In this document: positions 55,746-64,000 of the stretch, piece after piece | How the letters are laid out: every line of letters begins with the position of its first letter | Position numbering within the stretch: the stretch's first letter is position 1 | DNA from: Formosa agariphila KMM 3901 | GTDB taxonomy: Bacteria; Bacteroidota; Bacteroidia; Flavobacteriales; Flavobacteriaceae | Direction of reading: 5' to 3' | DNA length: 64,000 bases | Assembly (NCBI RefSeq): GCF_000723205.1 | Contig: NZ_HG315671.1 | Coordinates: 1,027,351-1,091,350 of the forward strand | Program-made: the position numbers and the translations under genes | Notes under the pieces: generated by a model | The model's input: the letters and a program-made list of their open reading frames with translations, nothing else | What the model was told of the DNA's origin: nothing | Databases searched by the model: none

Positions 55746-58700
55746 ATGGAAAATAAACTAATAGCACCCTTTCTTAGTGTAAGGAAAAAACTTTTTAGAT
55801 TAATGGTTAAAACTTTTATATTCTTCTTTTGCACATCTTTATTTGCATTAGCACCAAATAGAATTTCATCTCAAAATGTTAATATAAAAATTGAAGAAGA
55901 TGTTACAGTGTCTATTGATGGGTTGTTCGACTTAATAATGGAACAAACCGATTTTATATTTGTATATCAAGTCAATCTGTTCAAAGATGTTCCGGATATT
56001 AAATTAAAAAAAGGAAATCCTAAGGTCGAGGAAATACTTGAAAATCATATCACTTCTAATAATTTGGTATTCTCTATTAATAGCCAAAACACAATTATAA
56101 TTGATAAAGTTCAAAATAGAGATCAAAACTTATTAAGCATTAAAGGTACAGTCAAAGATGAAAATGGAGTTCCGGCTGCCGGAGTAAACGTACTTGAAAA
56201 AGGTACACTCAATGGAGTTTACACCGACTTTGATGGGAATTTTAAAATTTCTGTAAATGAAGGAAGCGTTTTAGTTTTTAGCTATGTTGGTATGAAAGCT
56301 CAGGAAATAAAAGCAACTGATGATACTTATATGAATGTAATACTTAAGATGGACTCAGAATCTTTAGATGAAGTTGTTTTAGTTGGGTATGGAAGTCAAA
56401 AGAAAAGAGATTTAACTGGGTCTGTGGCTTCGGTTGATGTTCAAGAATTACAGAAAACTAACCCTATAAACTTCGATAACGCTTTAGTGGGTAGGGTTTC
56501 TGGTGTCTATACTGTGCCTTCTTCTGGAGCACCAGGTTCTGAAGCTTCTATTAGAATTCGTGGTATAACGTCCATCTTTGGTAATAACGAGCCATTATAT
56601 GTTATAGATGGTCTACCTATTGAGGTGGGGCAGGGATTAGGGAATTCTTTTTATAACGAAAATTCTTATTCTACAATTTCACCTCTAAGTTCAATTAATC
56701 CACAAGATATAGAAAGTATTGATATATTAAAAGATGCATCAGCTACAGCGATATATGGTTCACGAGGGGCCAATGGTGTTGTAATTGTAACTACTAAAAA
56801 AGGGAGTTATTCTTCAGTGCCTAGTATCAGTTTAAGTGTAAATACAAGTATTTCTAATTTTACTAATCAGTATGATATGCTTAATTCTGAAAAATTTCAT
56901 GATGTGATAGAACAAGCTTATAGTAATACTGGAACAACGTTACCGGCCGAAAGTTCTTTATATCCTTATGGAAAGGATGTTGAGACTAATTGGCAGAAAG
57001 AAACTGACCAAGCTGCAATTAATGCAAATTATTATTTAAATGCTAATGGTGGCTCATTGGATGGAGGTTCACTTTATTCTCTTTCTGCAGGAGTTACAGA
57101 TCAAGCAGGAGCTTTAATAGGAACTAATTTTAGAAGAAATACATTAAGAACAAAATTAGAAACAAAACTATTTGAAAGATTAAGAGTAGGAACTAATTTT
57201 AATTATAATGATTCTAATAATGAAGGAAAAGGTACTTTAACATATTATCAAGCAGCTAAATATAGACCAGATATCCCTATTTATGATGACAATGGCGATT
57301 TTGCTTATGATGCTCCAAGTTATTCTTTTCAAGCTAACCCATATGCCAAAACAACATATTCTAACGATATAAATAGCAAGAGTTTAATTTTATCGTTATT
57401 CGGAGAATTTGAAATTACTAAAAACTTATTATTTAAAACAACATATTCTTATACCACTAACGACAATGATACCTTTAGATATACACCAAGTTATGATCCT
57501 TTAGAACAGGCTTATGGTAGAAAAGGAACATTAAATCAAAATGAAAATAAATTTTCTTCAAGGGTATTAGATAATGTATTGAGTTTTAATAAAAACTATA
57601 ATAAACATGGTGTTAATGCTATATTAGGTGCTTCCTATACACAAAACAAAAGTGAGTTTTTAAGTATTAGTGCTACCGATTTTCCTGATGATGAAAATTT
57701 AATTACTCCTGGAGCAGCTTCTAGTGTTTCACTAACAAGCGGAGGAACTATTAGTGGTTTAGCATCTTATTTCTTTAGGTCTAACTATAATTATAATGAT
57801 AAGTATTATTTAACTTTTACAGGAAGAGCCGATAAGTCTACTAAATTTGGTCCAGAAAATAGATGGGGATATTTTCCATCTGGTGCAGTAGCTTGGAGGA
57901 TTTCTAAAGAATCCTTTTTAGAAGATTCTAATTTTATAAATGATTTAAAACTTAGAGCATCTTATGGAAAAACGGGTTCTGCAAACTTTTCAGATTTCCA
58001 ATATGATACATTTTTTGCAGCTGGTAGTTTTTATAATAATAATAATGGGGTAATTTCTAATACAATTCCAAATCCTAATATTAAATGGGAAACGACAAAT
58101 CAGTTAGATTTATCAATAGATTACTCTTTATGGGATAGAAGGATTAATGGAACAGTAGGTTATTTTAATAAGAAAACCTTCGATCAAATTTTATTAAGAG
58201 ATGTTATTTTAGAAACTGGAGGAAGTAGCCAATTCTCTAATATTGGAGATTTTTTAAATGAAGGTTTTGAGTTTCAGTTGAGTGTTGATGTAATTTCTAC
58301 AAACAAAGTACAATGGACTACAGATTTTAATATTTCTACAATTAATAGTAAAGTTCTTAAATTGAATGGAGGATATTATAATAACTTAATTGAAGGTGAG
58401 TCTATTAGCTATTTTTCTGGATATAAAATAGATGGAATTTTTCAAAATCAAAATGAAATAGATGCTTTAAATAGTAATTCGCCTAATAGTATTTACCAAT
58501 CATCAAATACATCACCAGGAGATTTTAAATTCGTAGATGTTAATAATGATGGTTATATTGGTGAAGACGATTCTACTATTATAGGTGACGCCTCACCAGA
58601 TTTTTTTGGAGGATGGAATAACATAGTTAGATTCGGTAACTTCGAAATATCTGCATTGTTTAATTTTAGCGTTGGTAATTATTTATACAATACCAATAAA

Positions 58701-59100
58701 AAAGATCTCACAATTTTTACAAATTACACTTCCAATTATTCTACAGAAATTTTAGATGCATGGAGTCCTACTAATACCGACTCAGGTATTCCGCGTTTAG
58801 CATATGGAGATCCGAATGATAATAATAGAGATTCAGATTTTTTTTATAGAAGATGCTTCATTTTTTAGACTTAAAAATTTAAATATTACATATAATTTAA
58901 AGCCTGAATTACTTAAAAAAATATTTATACAACGCGCTAGTTTTTCACTTACAGCTAGTAATATTTTTGTTATTACATCATACAGTGGTTTAGATCCAGA
59001 GGTGAATTATAATGGGACTAGTAATTTTAATCAAGGTTACGATAATGCTGCTTATCCTCCAACTAGAACAATCACTTTAGGATTAAACTTAAACTTATAA
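55746..59100 (+). pseudogene. SusC/RagA-type TonB-dependent receptor with STN domain, frameshifted near the 3' end
   Basis: Order: signal segment (about 18-36); STN domain (about 45-118) that signals to FecR; carboxypeptidase-regulatory-like domain (about 130-205); plug domain opening 'LDEVVLVGYGSQKKRDLTGSV', given here as 'EVVLVGYGSQKKRDLTG'; then a large beta barrel. The first frame stops at 58866-58868 after a run of eight T (58838-58845). With seven T the reading continues 'SDFFIEDASFFRLKNLNITY' in the frame 58804-59100 and ends 'TRTITLGLNLNL', the expected C-terminal barrel strand, giving 1117 residues. As read, the protein lacks its last strands and would not assemble. It could be a real mutation, slippage-based switching, or a base-calling error. 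It would import a large or complex substrate using TonB energy, with the SusD partner encoded 4 bases downstream. Confidence 0.9.
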
Positions 59101-59104
59101 TATT

Positions 59105-60475
59105 ATGAAAATTTTAAAATTTACACTTATATACATATTCTTATTTACGTCTTTTAATTTATTTACATCTTGTGAGGTTATTGATGTTACAGATGTTCAA
59201 CCTGTTTATCAAGTCTCTGAAGAAAATGTTATCACTAATCTAGAACAAGCTCAGGCTGTATTATATGGTACTTATGGTATTCTTATAGATGGTTTAGAAT
59301 TTACTTCATATGCTCCTGGTTTAACTTCTTGTATGGGACTAACAATGAAGGTGGGGAGTAGAGGTCCGTCCTCATTCAATCAATTTGTAAATAATGAGGT
59401 TAACTCTAGTAATACTTATGTAGAATTAATATATACTAAAATGTATTTTCTTCTAAATAATGCAAATCATATAATTACTAAGACTCAGGAATTAGAAGGA
59501 GACTCTTCTGCTAAAAATGAAATTATTGCTGAAGCAAAAACTTTAAGAGCTTTAACTCATTTTTACTTGTTAAGATTATGGGGTCAATTCTATGATGAAA
59601 ATTCAAGTTATGGAATTGTATTGAAACAACAACCAATTAGTGATGCTGTTATCCAGGAACGATCAAGTGTATTAGATACTTATAATTTAATTCTAGAAGA
59701 CTTAGAATTTGCTATCGAGCATGGACCTGAATTTTCTAACACATTCTATACGTCTAATTTATTTGCTAAAGCTTTAAAAAGTAAAGTACTTCTTTATAAA
59801 AAAGATTATAGTAATGCGGCTCAATTAGCCTTAGAAGTTATCAATTCAGGAGAAAGAAATTTAGAAGATACTTATGCTGATATTTTTATAAAAAAAATAA
59901 GTAATACAAATGAGGTCTTATTCCAGACTCCTTTTGATAATGCTAATGATAGAAATAATAAAGCTTTCATATTTAGATCTTATTTTTCGTTGTCAGATAC
60001 TTATAAAGAATTTATGCAAGATGATTTACGATATGATGCAGCAATAGCATCTAATGGGAATAATAATAAATTCAATAATTCAACTTATAATGGAGAAACT
60101 TTAACTGCAGATACAGAATATTTTATGCGTCTAGATGAGGTGTATTTAATCTATGCAGAAGCGGTGCTAAGAGGTGATGATAATTTAGAGGAAGCATTAT
60201 CTGCTCTAAATAAAATTAGAGAAAGAAGTGGAAATGTTTTGTTTGAAATGACGACGAAAGAGTCCTTGCTTGATAAAATAAGAGAGGAAAAAATGTATGA
60301 ATTAGGAGCTGAGAGTGGTGAAGAATGGTTTGATTTAGTAAGATATCACATAGAGGGAGATATCAATATAAATGATTTTAAACCTTTAACATCCGACTCA
60401 AAACTTATTTTACCTCTACCTACACAGTCTATTCAATTATCAGAAGGTAAAATAGTTCAAAATCCAAATTACTAA
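59105..60475 (+). CDS. SusD/RagB family outer-membrane lipoprotein
   Basis: 456 residues, short for SusD. The lipobox ends at Cys23 ('FNLFTSC'). TPR-like helices follow: 'LRALTHFYLLRLWGQFYDEN' and 'SSVLDTYNLILEDLEFAIEH'. The C-terminal RagB region has 'RLDEVYLIYAEAVLRGD', 'ALNKIRERSG' and 'REEKMYELGAESGEEWFDLV'. It caps the SusC barrel outside the cell and captures the substrate. The stop overlaps the next start by one base (TAATG), so it is translationally coupled to the thioredoxin gene. Confidence 0.93.
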   Translation: MKILKFTLIYIFLFTSFNLFTSCEVIDVTDVQPVYQVSEENVITNLEQAQAVLYGTYGILIDGLEFTSYAPGLTSCMGLTMKVGSRGPSSFNQFVNNEVNSSNTYVELIYTKMYFLLNNANHIITKTQELEGDSSAKNEIIAEAKTLRALTHFYLLRLWGQFYDENSSYGIVLKQQPISDAVIQERSSVLDTYNLILEDLEFAIEHGPEFSNTFYTSNLFAKALKSKVLLYKKDYSNAAQLALEVINSGERNLEDTYADIFIKKISNTNEVLFQTPFDNANDRNNKAFIFRSYFSLSDTYKEFMQDDLRYDAAIASNGNNNKFNNSTYNGETLTADTEYFMRLDEVYLIYAEAVLRGDDNLEEALSALNKIRERSGNVLFEMTTKESLLDKIREEKMYELGAESGEEWFDLVRYHIEGDININDFKPLTSDSKLILPLPTQSIQLSEGKIVQNPNY

Positions 60476-61671
60476 TGAGAAATCTATTTGTTGTATTATT
60501 TTGCTTTCTATTAATTGCCTGTAAATCTGAGGGTAAACAGGAGCAGAAACAGAATCAGGAAATAATGTTTCATGAAGATTCATTTCAGAATATTTTGGCT
60601 TTAGCTAAAAAAGAAAATAAGTTAATTTTTATTGATTGTTATACAACTTGGTGTGCACCTTGTAAATGGATGGATAAATATGTGTTTATTAATAAAGATG
60701 TAGCTAGCTATTACAATAAAAATTTTATTAATGTAAAACTAGATATGGAAAAAGGAGAAGGGCTTAAACTAAGAGATACTTACGGTGTAAAGTCATTTCC
60801 AACATATTTGTATTTAAATGCAGAAGGAGAATTAGTTCATAAGTCTGGCTCTAAAATGAGTGTAGAACGATTTATTGAGGAAGGCCGAAATGCATTGAAC
60901 CCTAAAAAAGCTATAGGATTATTAGCTAAAAATTATGAAAAAGGTTTTTTAAACTTAGATGATAAAGTTCAATATGCTATTATGTTAAAAGGTGCTGATG
61001 GGGCTAAAAGTAAGAAAGTTTTAAATGAAATTTATTCTGAGGTTGATAGTAATTATATGCAGACTTATTCTGGTTGGAAAATAATTGAAGCTTTTACAGA
61101 TAATAATCAGTCAAATCTTTTTAAAACCCTAAATAACAATAAGAAACATTATACTGAAATGGCAGGAATAGAATCTGTAAATAAAATTTATGAAAGAGTT
61201 TTGTTAAATGATATTTATAGTAATCTTGAAGAAAAAGATAGCTTACTATTTTTTAGTAAGCTAGATTCTTTAAAAAATGTGTCTTTAAACTCTAGAACTG
61301 TCCCTATTCTACATTGTGACTACTATTTGCGAAATATGGATCCTGAAAATTTTATTAAAACATCTAACTATTATGTGGATAATGATTTAAAAAATGATCC
61401 AGAAACTATTGCTTTTATAGCGCGATCGGCAACAAGATATTCTCAACCTCTAAATCATAAGGTTTTGGAGCAAGCTTCAGTTCTAATTACGAAAGCTTAT
61501 AGAACAGAATCTCCTAGTTATGGTACAGTATCAACATATGCAGACATTCAAAATAAAATAGGAAATAAAGAAGAAGCTATACGTGCTGGAGAACTTGCAG
61601 TAAAAATGGCAGATACTATCAGTAGTAAAATAAAAAAAATAGCAGAGAAAAATTTGCAAGACATGCAATAA
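60475..61671 (+). CDS. Lipoprotein with N-terminal thioredoxin domain
   Basis: 398 residues. The lipobox Cys16 is in 'FLLIAC'. A thioredoxin-fold domain covers about 30-145, with redox motif 'TTWCAPCKWMD' (Cys60, Cys63) and cis-Pro 'VKSFPTYLYL'. The remaining 250 residues are helical and unrecognised, with TPR-like character near the end ('GNKEEAIRAGELAVKMA'). It probably acts in the periplasm or at the membrane face, reducing or isomerising disulfides in whatever the SusC/D pair imports. That link is inferred from the one-base overlap with susD. Confidence 0.85.
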   Translation: MRNLFVVLFCFLLIACKSEGKQEQKQNQEIMFHEDSFQNILALAKKENKLIFIDCYTTWCAPCKWMDKYVFINKDVASYYNKNFINVKLDMEKGEGLKLRDTYGVKSFPTYLYLNAEGELVHKSGSKMSVERFIEEGRNALNPKKAIGLLAKNYEKGFLNLDDKVQYAIMLKGADGAKSKKVLNEIYSEVDSNYMQTYSGWKIIEAFTDNNQSNLFKTLNNNKKHYTEMAGIESVNKIYERVLLNDIYSNLEEKDSLLFFSKLDSLKNVSLNSRTVPILHCDYYLRNMDPENFIKTSNYYVDNDLKNDPETIAFIARSATRYSQPLNHKVLEQASVLITKAYRTESPSYGTVSTYADIQNKIGNKEEAIRAGELAVKMADTISSKIKKIAEKNLQDMQ

Positions 61672-61709
61672 ATTGGAATGCTTAATAATAAATAAAATAA
61701 AAATATAAT

Positions 61710-63080
61710 ATGAAAGCTTTTATAAGTTTACTCATTGTTCTTAGCATTTTTTCTTGCAAGAAAGAAAAAGATGTTAATTATATTGTTTTTTCAGGAGTTA
61801 TTAAAAATCAGGTAAATGATTATTTGATTTTAACTAAGAGCAATAAAGATATAGATACAATTAATATAGATTCAGTTGGGACGTTTATAGATACCCTATT
61901 TATAAATAATGGTTATTATTTAATATCTCATGGTAAAACATTCTTAAGACCTTATTTTGAAGTGGGAGAAGATTTTTCTGTAAACTTTGATGTAGAAAAT
62001 TTCACAGAAACATTAAGATATGAGGGTAGTGGTGCAGAAATTAATAATTATGTAACCAAAAAAAGACAAAACGAATTAGATATTATAGAAAATAGAGCTG
62101 AATTTTATGGCTTGCCAGAAAGTGAATATAAGTCTAAAGTTTATGCTATAAAAGATAATAATATAAAATTATTAAAAGAATATGAAGCTATTTCAATTAA
62201 TTTCAAATCTAAAGAATTAAAAAATATTGAATATGAATTTGTAAATAACCTATTAAGTTATGAAGAATTCCATGCCTACTTTACAAAAGTAGATTCTTTT
62301 GAAGTCTCAAGTACTTTTCTCCCTGATTTATCTAATTTTGATTTTAATAATGGAAAAGATTATTTGTTTTCTCCTGCATACAAAAGAATTTTAAACTTAA
62401 GTTTAAAAGACTCGACCGAAGCTGTTCTTAAAACCAAAGATAGCCCTAGAGATATAGTGTTGCTTAGTCGAATAGCTGAAATTGACAATGATACAATTAG
62501 AAATAGTATGCTTTATAATGAATCTGTCTATGGAATTACATACACTAATAATTTGGATGATTATTATAAAATCTTTATGAATGGGAGTACTAATCAAAAT
62601 GATAAGTTAGAAATAACTGAAGCGTTTCAGAAATTAAAAAAAGTAGATAAAGGGCAAGTGTCTCCAGAATTTATAGATTATATAAATTTTAATGGAGGTA
62701 AAAATTCATTATCAGATTATCAAGGCAAATATGTATATATTGATATTTGGGCAACATGGTGTGCACCTTGTAAGAAAGAAATTCCATTTTTAAAAGAAAT
62801 TGAACAGCAGTATAAAAATAAAAATATTGAGTTCATTTCAATTTCAATAGATAAACAATCAGATTTTGATAAATGGAAAAAAATGGTATCCCAAGAGAAC
62901 TTGAGTGGTATTCAACTTTATGCAGATAATGCATGGAATTCACAATTTGTTCAGGATTATCTTATTAAAGGTATACCTCGTTTTATTATTATCGATCCTG
63001 TAGGGAAAATTTATAACGCTAATGCGCCTAGACCTTCAGACAAAGATTTACATAAGCAATTCGAATCTATGAATATCTAA
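61710..63080 (+). CDS. TlpA-type thioredoxin lipoprotein with N-terminal DUF4369-like domain
   Basis: 456 residues. The lipobox Cys16 is in 'SIFSC'. The N-terminal domain (about 22-115) is beta-rich, with 'VIKNQVNDYLILTKSNKDID' and 'INNGYYLISHGKTFLRPYFE', resembling DUF4369. A helical spacer follows (about 115-320), then a TlpA/AhpC-TSA domain with 'IWATWCAPCKKEI' (Cys351, Cys354) and 'IKGIPRFIIIDPVGKI'. This architecture is common in Bacteroidota and presumed to reduce periplasmic disulfides. It is the second thioredoxin-type gene of the island, 38 bases after the first, and ends the operon: a hairpin follows. Confidence 0.9.
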   Translation: MKAFISLLIVLSIFSCKKEKDVNYIVFSGVIKNQVNDYLILTKSNKDIDTINIDSVGTFIDTLFINNGYYLISHGKTFLRPYFEVGEDFSVNFDVENFTETLRYEGSGAEINNYVTKKRQNELDIIENRAEFYGLPESEYKSKVYAIKDNNIKLLKEYEAISINFKSKELKNIEYEFVNNLLSYEEFHAYFTKVDSFEVSSTFLPDLSNFDFNNGKDYLFSPAYKRILNLSLKDSTEAVLKTKDSPRDIVLLSRIAEIDNDTIRNSMLYNESVYGITYTNNLDDYYKIFMNGSTNQNDKLEITEAFQKLKKVDKGQVSPEFIDYINFNGGKNSLSDYQGKYVYIDIWATWCAPCKKEIPFLKEIEQQYKNKNIEFISISIDKQSDFDKWKKMVSQENLSGIQLYADNAWNSQFVQDYLIKGIPRFIIIDPVGKIYNANAPRPSDKDLHKQFESMNI

Positions 63081-63443
63081 AAAAATAATCTTGAATGTAA
63101 ATCATACTACATTTAAGTATTAAACTTTTTTTAATTTTTACTAAATAATTGTTTGAAAACACTTTTGAATTAGTCCATATTATTTAGTGAAAAAGGACTG
63201 TGTTTAACATGCAGTCCTTTAATTTCTTAAGATTAACTTAGGTAGATTCATTAACAATGTAAGTAGTGTTTTGGACATATGTTCCAAAAAGACATGCAAC
63301 TTATCCCCTTGTGCATTTAAAATCCTTATCGAATCTAATTCATGCAATTAAATTAATCTACAATAAATAGCACGATGAATATTCCAGCATAGTAAGATGA
63401 ATAAACTGTCCTATATCAGACAAATAATTTAAATATTTATTAA
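63081..63443. other. Non-coding interval closing the SusCD island
   Basis: 363 AT-rich bases. It holds the operon's hairpin terminator (63192-63220) and, presumably, the promoter of the DsbD-like gene. No reading frame of note. Confidence 0.5.
63192..63226 (+). terminator. Terminator of the sigma/SusCD/thioredoxin operon
   Basis: 9-bp perfect stem (63192-63200 with 63212-63220), 11-base loop, partly T-rich tail. Confidence 0.65.
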
Positions 63444-64000
63444 ATGAAAAACATACTAATAGCACTCGCTTTTTTAACATGTGGTTTTGTAAATAGCCAA
63501 GTCCTAGATCCTGTAAAATGGACGACTTCTGTAGAGAAAATATCAGATACTGAATATAACTTGATTGCTACAGCACATATCGATGCGGGTTGGCATTTAT
63601 ATTCGCAAGTCGTACCCGAAGGTGGCCCGGTAGCGACGACCTTTATCTACGATAACTCGGAAGAAAATTTCATTTTAAACGGCAATACTGTAGAAGGAGA
63701 AGGGCATACGGTACATGATTCTATTTTCGAAATGGAAATAAAATATTTTGATGGTGAAGCTAAATTTAGTCAAAACGTAAAAGTCACAAAAGCAACCTCT
63801 ACAATAAACGGATTTGTGGAGTTTATGGTCTGCGACGATACACGTTGTTTACCACCTACAGAAATAGATTTAGAATTTCAGCTTAACGGAAAAACAGCCT
63901 TAGCTACAGAAACGACTGAAGCTGTAACACCCGCGGTCGCTGTAGATAACACCATTAAAACCACCGATGATTCAGCCTCTAATAAAGGACTTTGGTCAAT
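63444..64000 (+). CDS. DsbD-type thiol:disulfide interchange protein, N-terminal part (runs off the window)
   Basis: ATG 63444, open to the last base (about 185 residues seen). The signal peptide is 'MKNILIALAFLTCGFVNSQ'. A beta-sandwich domain follows (about 25-150), with 'AGWHLYSQVVPEGGPVATTF' and the conserved pair in 'MVCDDTRCLPPTEIDL' (Cys130, Cys135), matching the periplasmic alpha domain of DsbD. A low-complexity Thr/Ala linker comes next; the membrane domain would follow outside. The full protein would carry electrons from cytoplasmic thioredoxin to periplasmic thioredoxin-like proteins, such as the two lipoproteins just upstream. Base composition looks like the core genome, not the island. 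Confidence 0.88.
   Translation, partial: MKNILIALAFLTCGFVNSQVLDPVKWTTSVEKISDTEYNLIATAHIDAGWHLYSQVVPEGGPVATTFIYDNSEENFILNGNTVEGEGHTVHDSIFEMEIKYFDGEAKFSQNVKVTKATSTINGFVEFMVCDDTRCLPPTEIDLEFQLNGKTALATETTEAVTPAVAVDNTIKTTDDSASNKGLWS

Noticed and set aside
53683-63080. Polysaccharide utilisation locus
   Set aside because: SusC and SusD are present but no carbohydrate-active enzyme, sulfatase or sugar transporter is encoded nearby; the accessory genes are thioredoxins.

Overview
This window comes from a low-GC member of the Bacteroidota, most likely the family Flavobacteriaceae. The evidence is FecI/FecR-controlled SusC/SusD transport, PorT-like barrels, a HYC_CC_PP-type copper protein, split transketolase subunits, a mitochondrial-type aconitase next to AcnB, and repeated matches to the Bacteroidota promoter (TTTG, about 17-23 nt, TAnnTTTG). 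No plasmid or phage backbone is visible, so it looks chromosomal. The genus cannot be told from sequence alone.

Layout. 1-27 kb is mostly core genome: envelope foldases (parvulin/SurA type) and a MoxR ATPase, two aconitases, a Crp/Fnr regulator, a spondin-type lipoprotein, a TlpA-like reductase, a tRNA-Lys/Leu/Lys cluster with a duplicated tRNA-Lys cassette, shikimate kinase, an FKBP lipoprotein, split transketolase, tgt, an LptF/G permease, accA and dnaB. 27-39.7 kb is a copper-handling block, all on the + strand: a HYC_CC_PP protein, a CusA-type RND pump broken by a frameshift, a TolC-type channel, a DUF3347 lipoprotein, an AraC-type regulator with a CxxC head, a CopA ATPase with three near-identical HMA repeats, a DUF305 protein, a CusB adaptor carrying its own metal-binding and DUF3347 domains, and a small HMA-like protein without the metal motif. 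39.7-44.4 kb holds a secreted protein, an NlpC/P60 hydrolase, a thiolase and a 7TM-HD phosphodiesterase. tRNA-Ser and tRNA-Pro follow, with a decayed tyrosine integrase just beyond tRNA-Pro. 45.6-52.4 kb is sparse accessory DNA (PRC-barrel, Na+/H+ antiporter, acyl-CoA dehydrogenase, AI-2E permease). About 2.1 kb of the DNA between 51.1 and 53.7 kb is non-coding and contains broken reading frames.

53.7-63.1 kb is a compact regulated transport island: ECF sigma factor, FecR anti-sigma, SusC with an STN signalling domain (frameshifted at a run of eight T), SusD, and two thioredoxin-fold lipoproteins. A DsbD-type reductase begins at 63.4 kb and runs off the end. The island has no glycoside hydrolase. 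It looks like an outer-membrane uptake system tied to thiol/disulfide chemistry, and it is the best candidate here for an uncharacterised system. The copper block is the second.

Two large transporter genes (cusA-like, susC-like) each carry a single frameshift in an otherwise intact gene. Whether these are real mutations, slippage switches or sequencing errors cannot be settled from the sequence. Protein families were assigned by eye from motifs; no database search was run.
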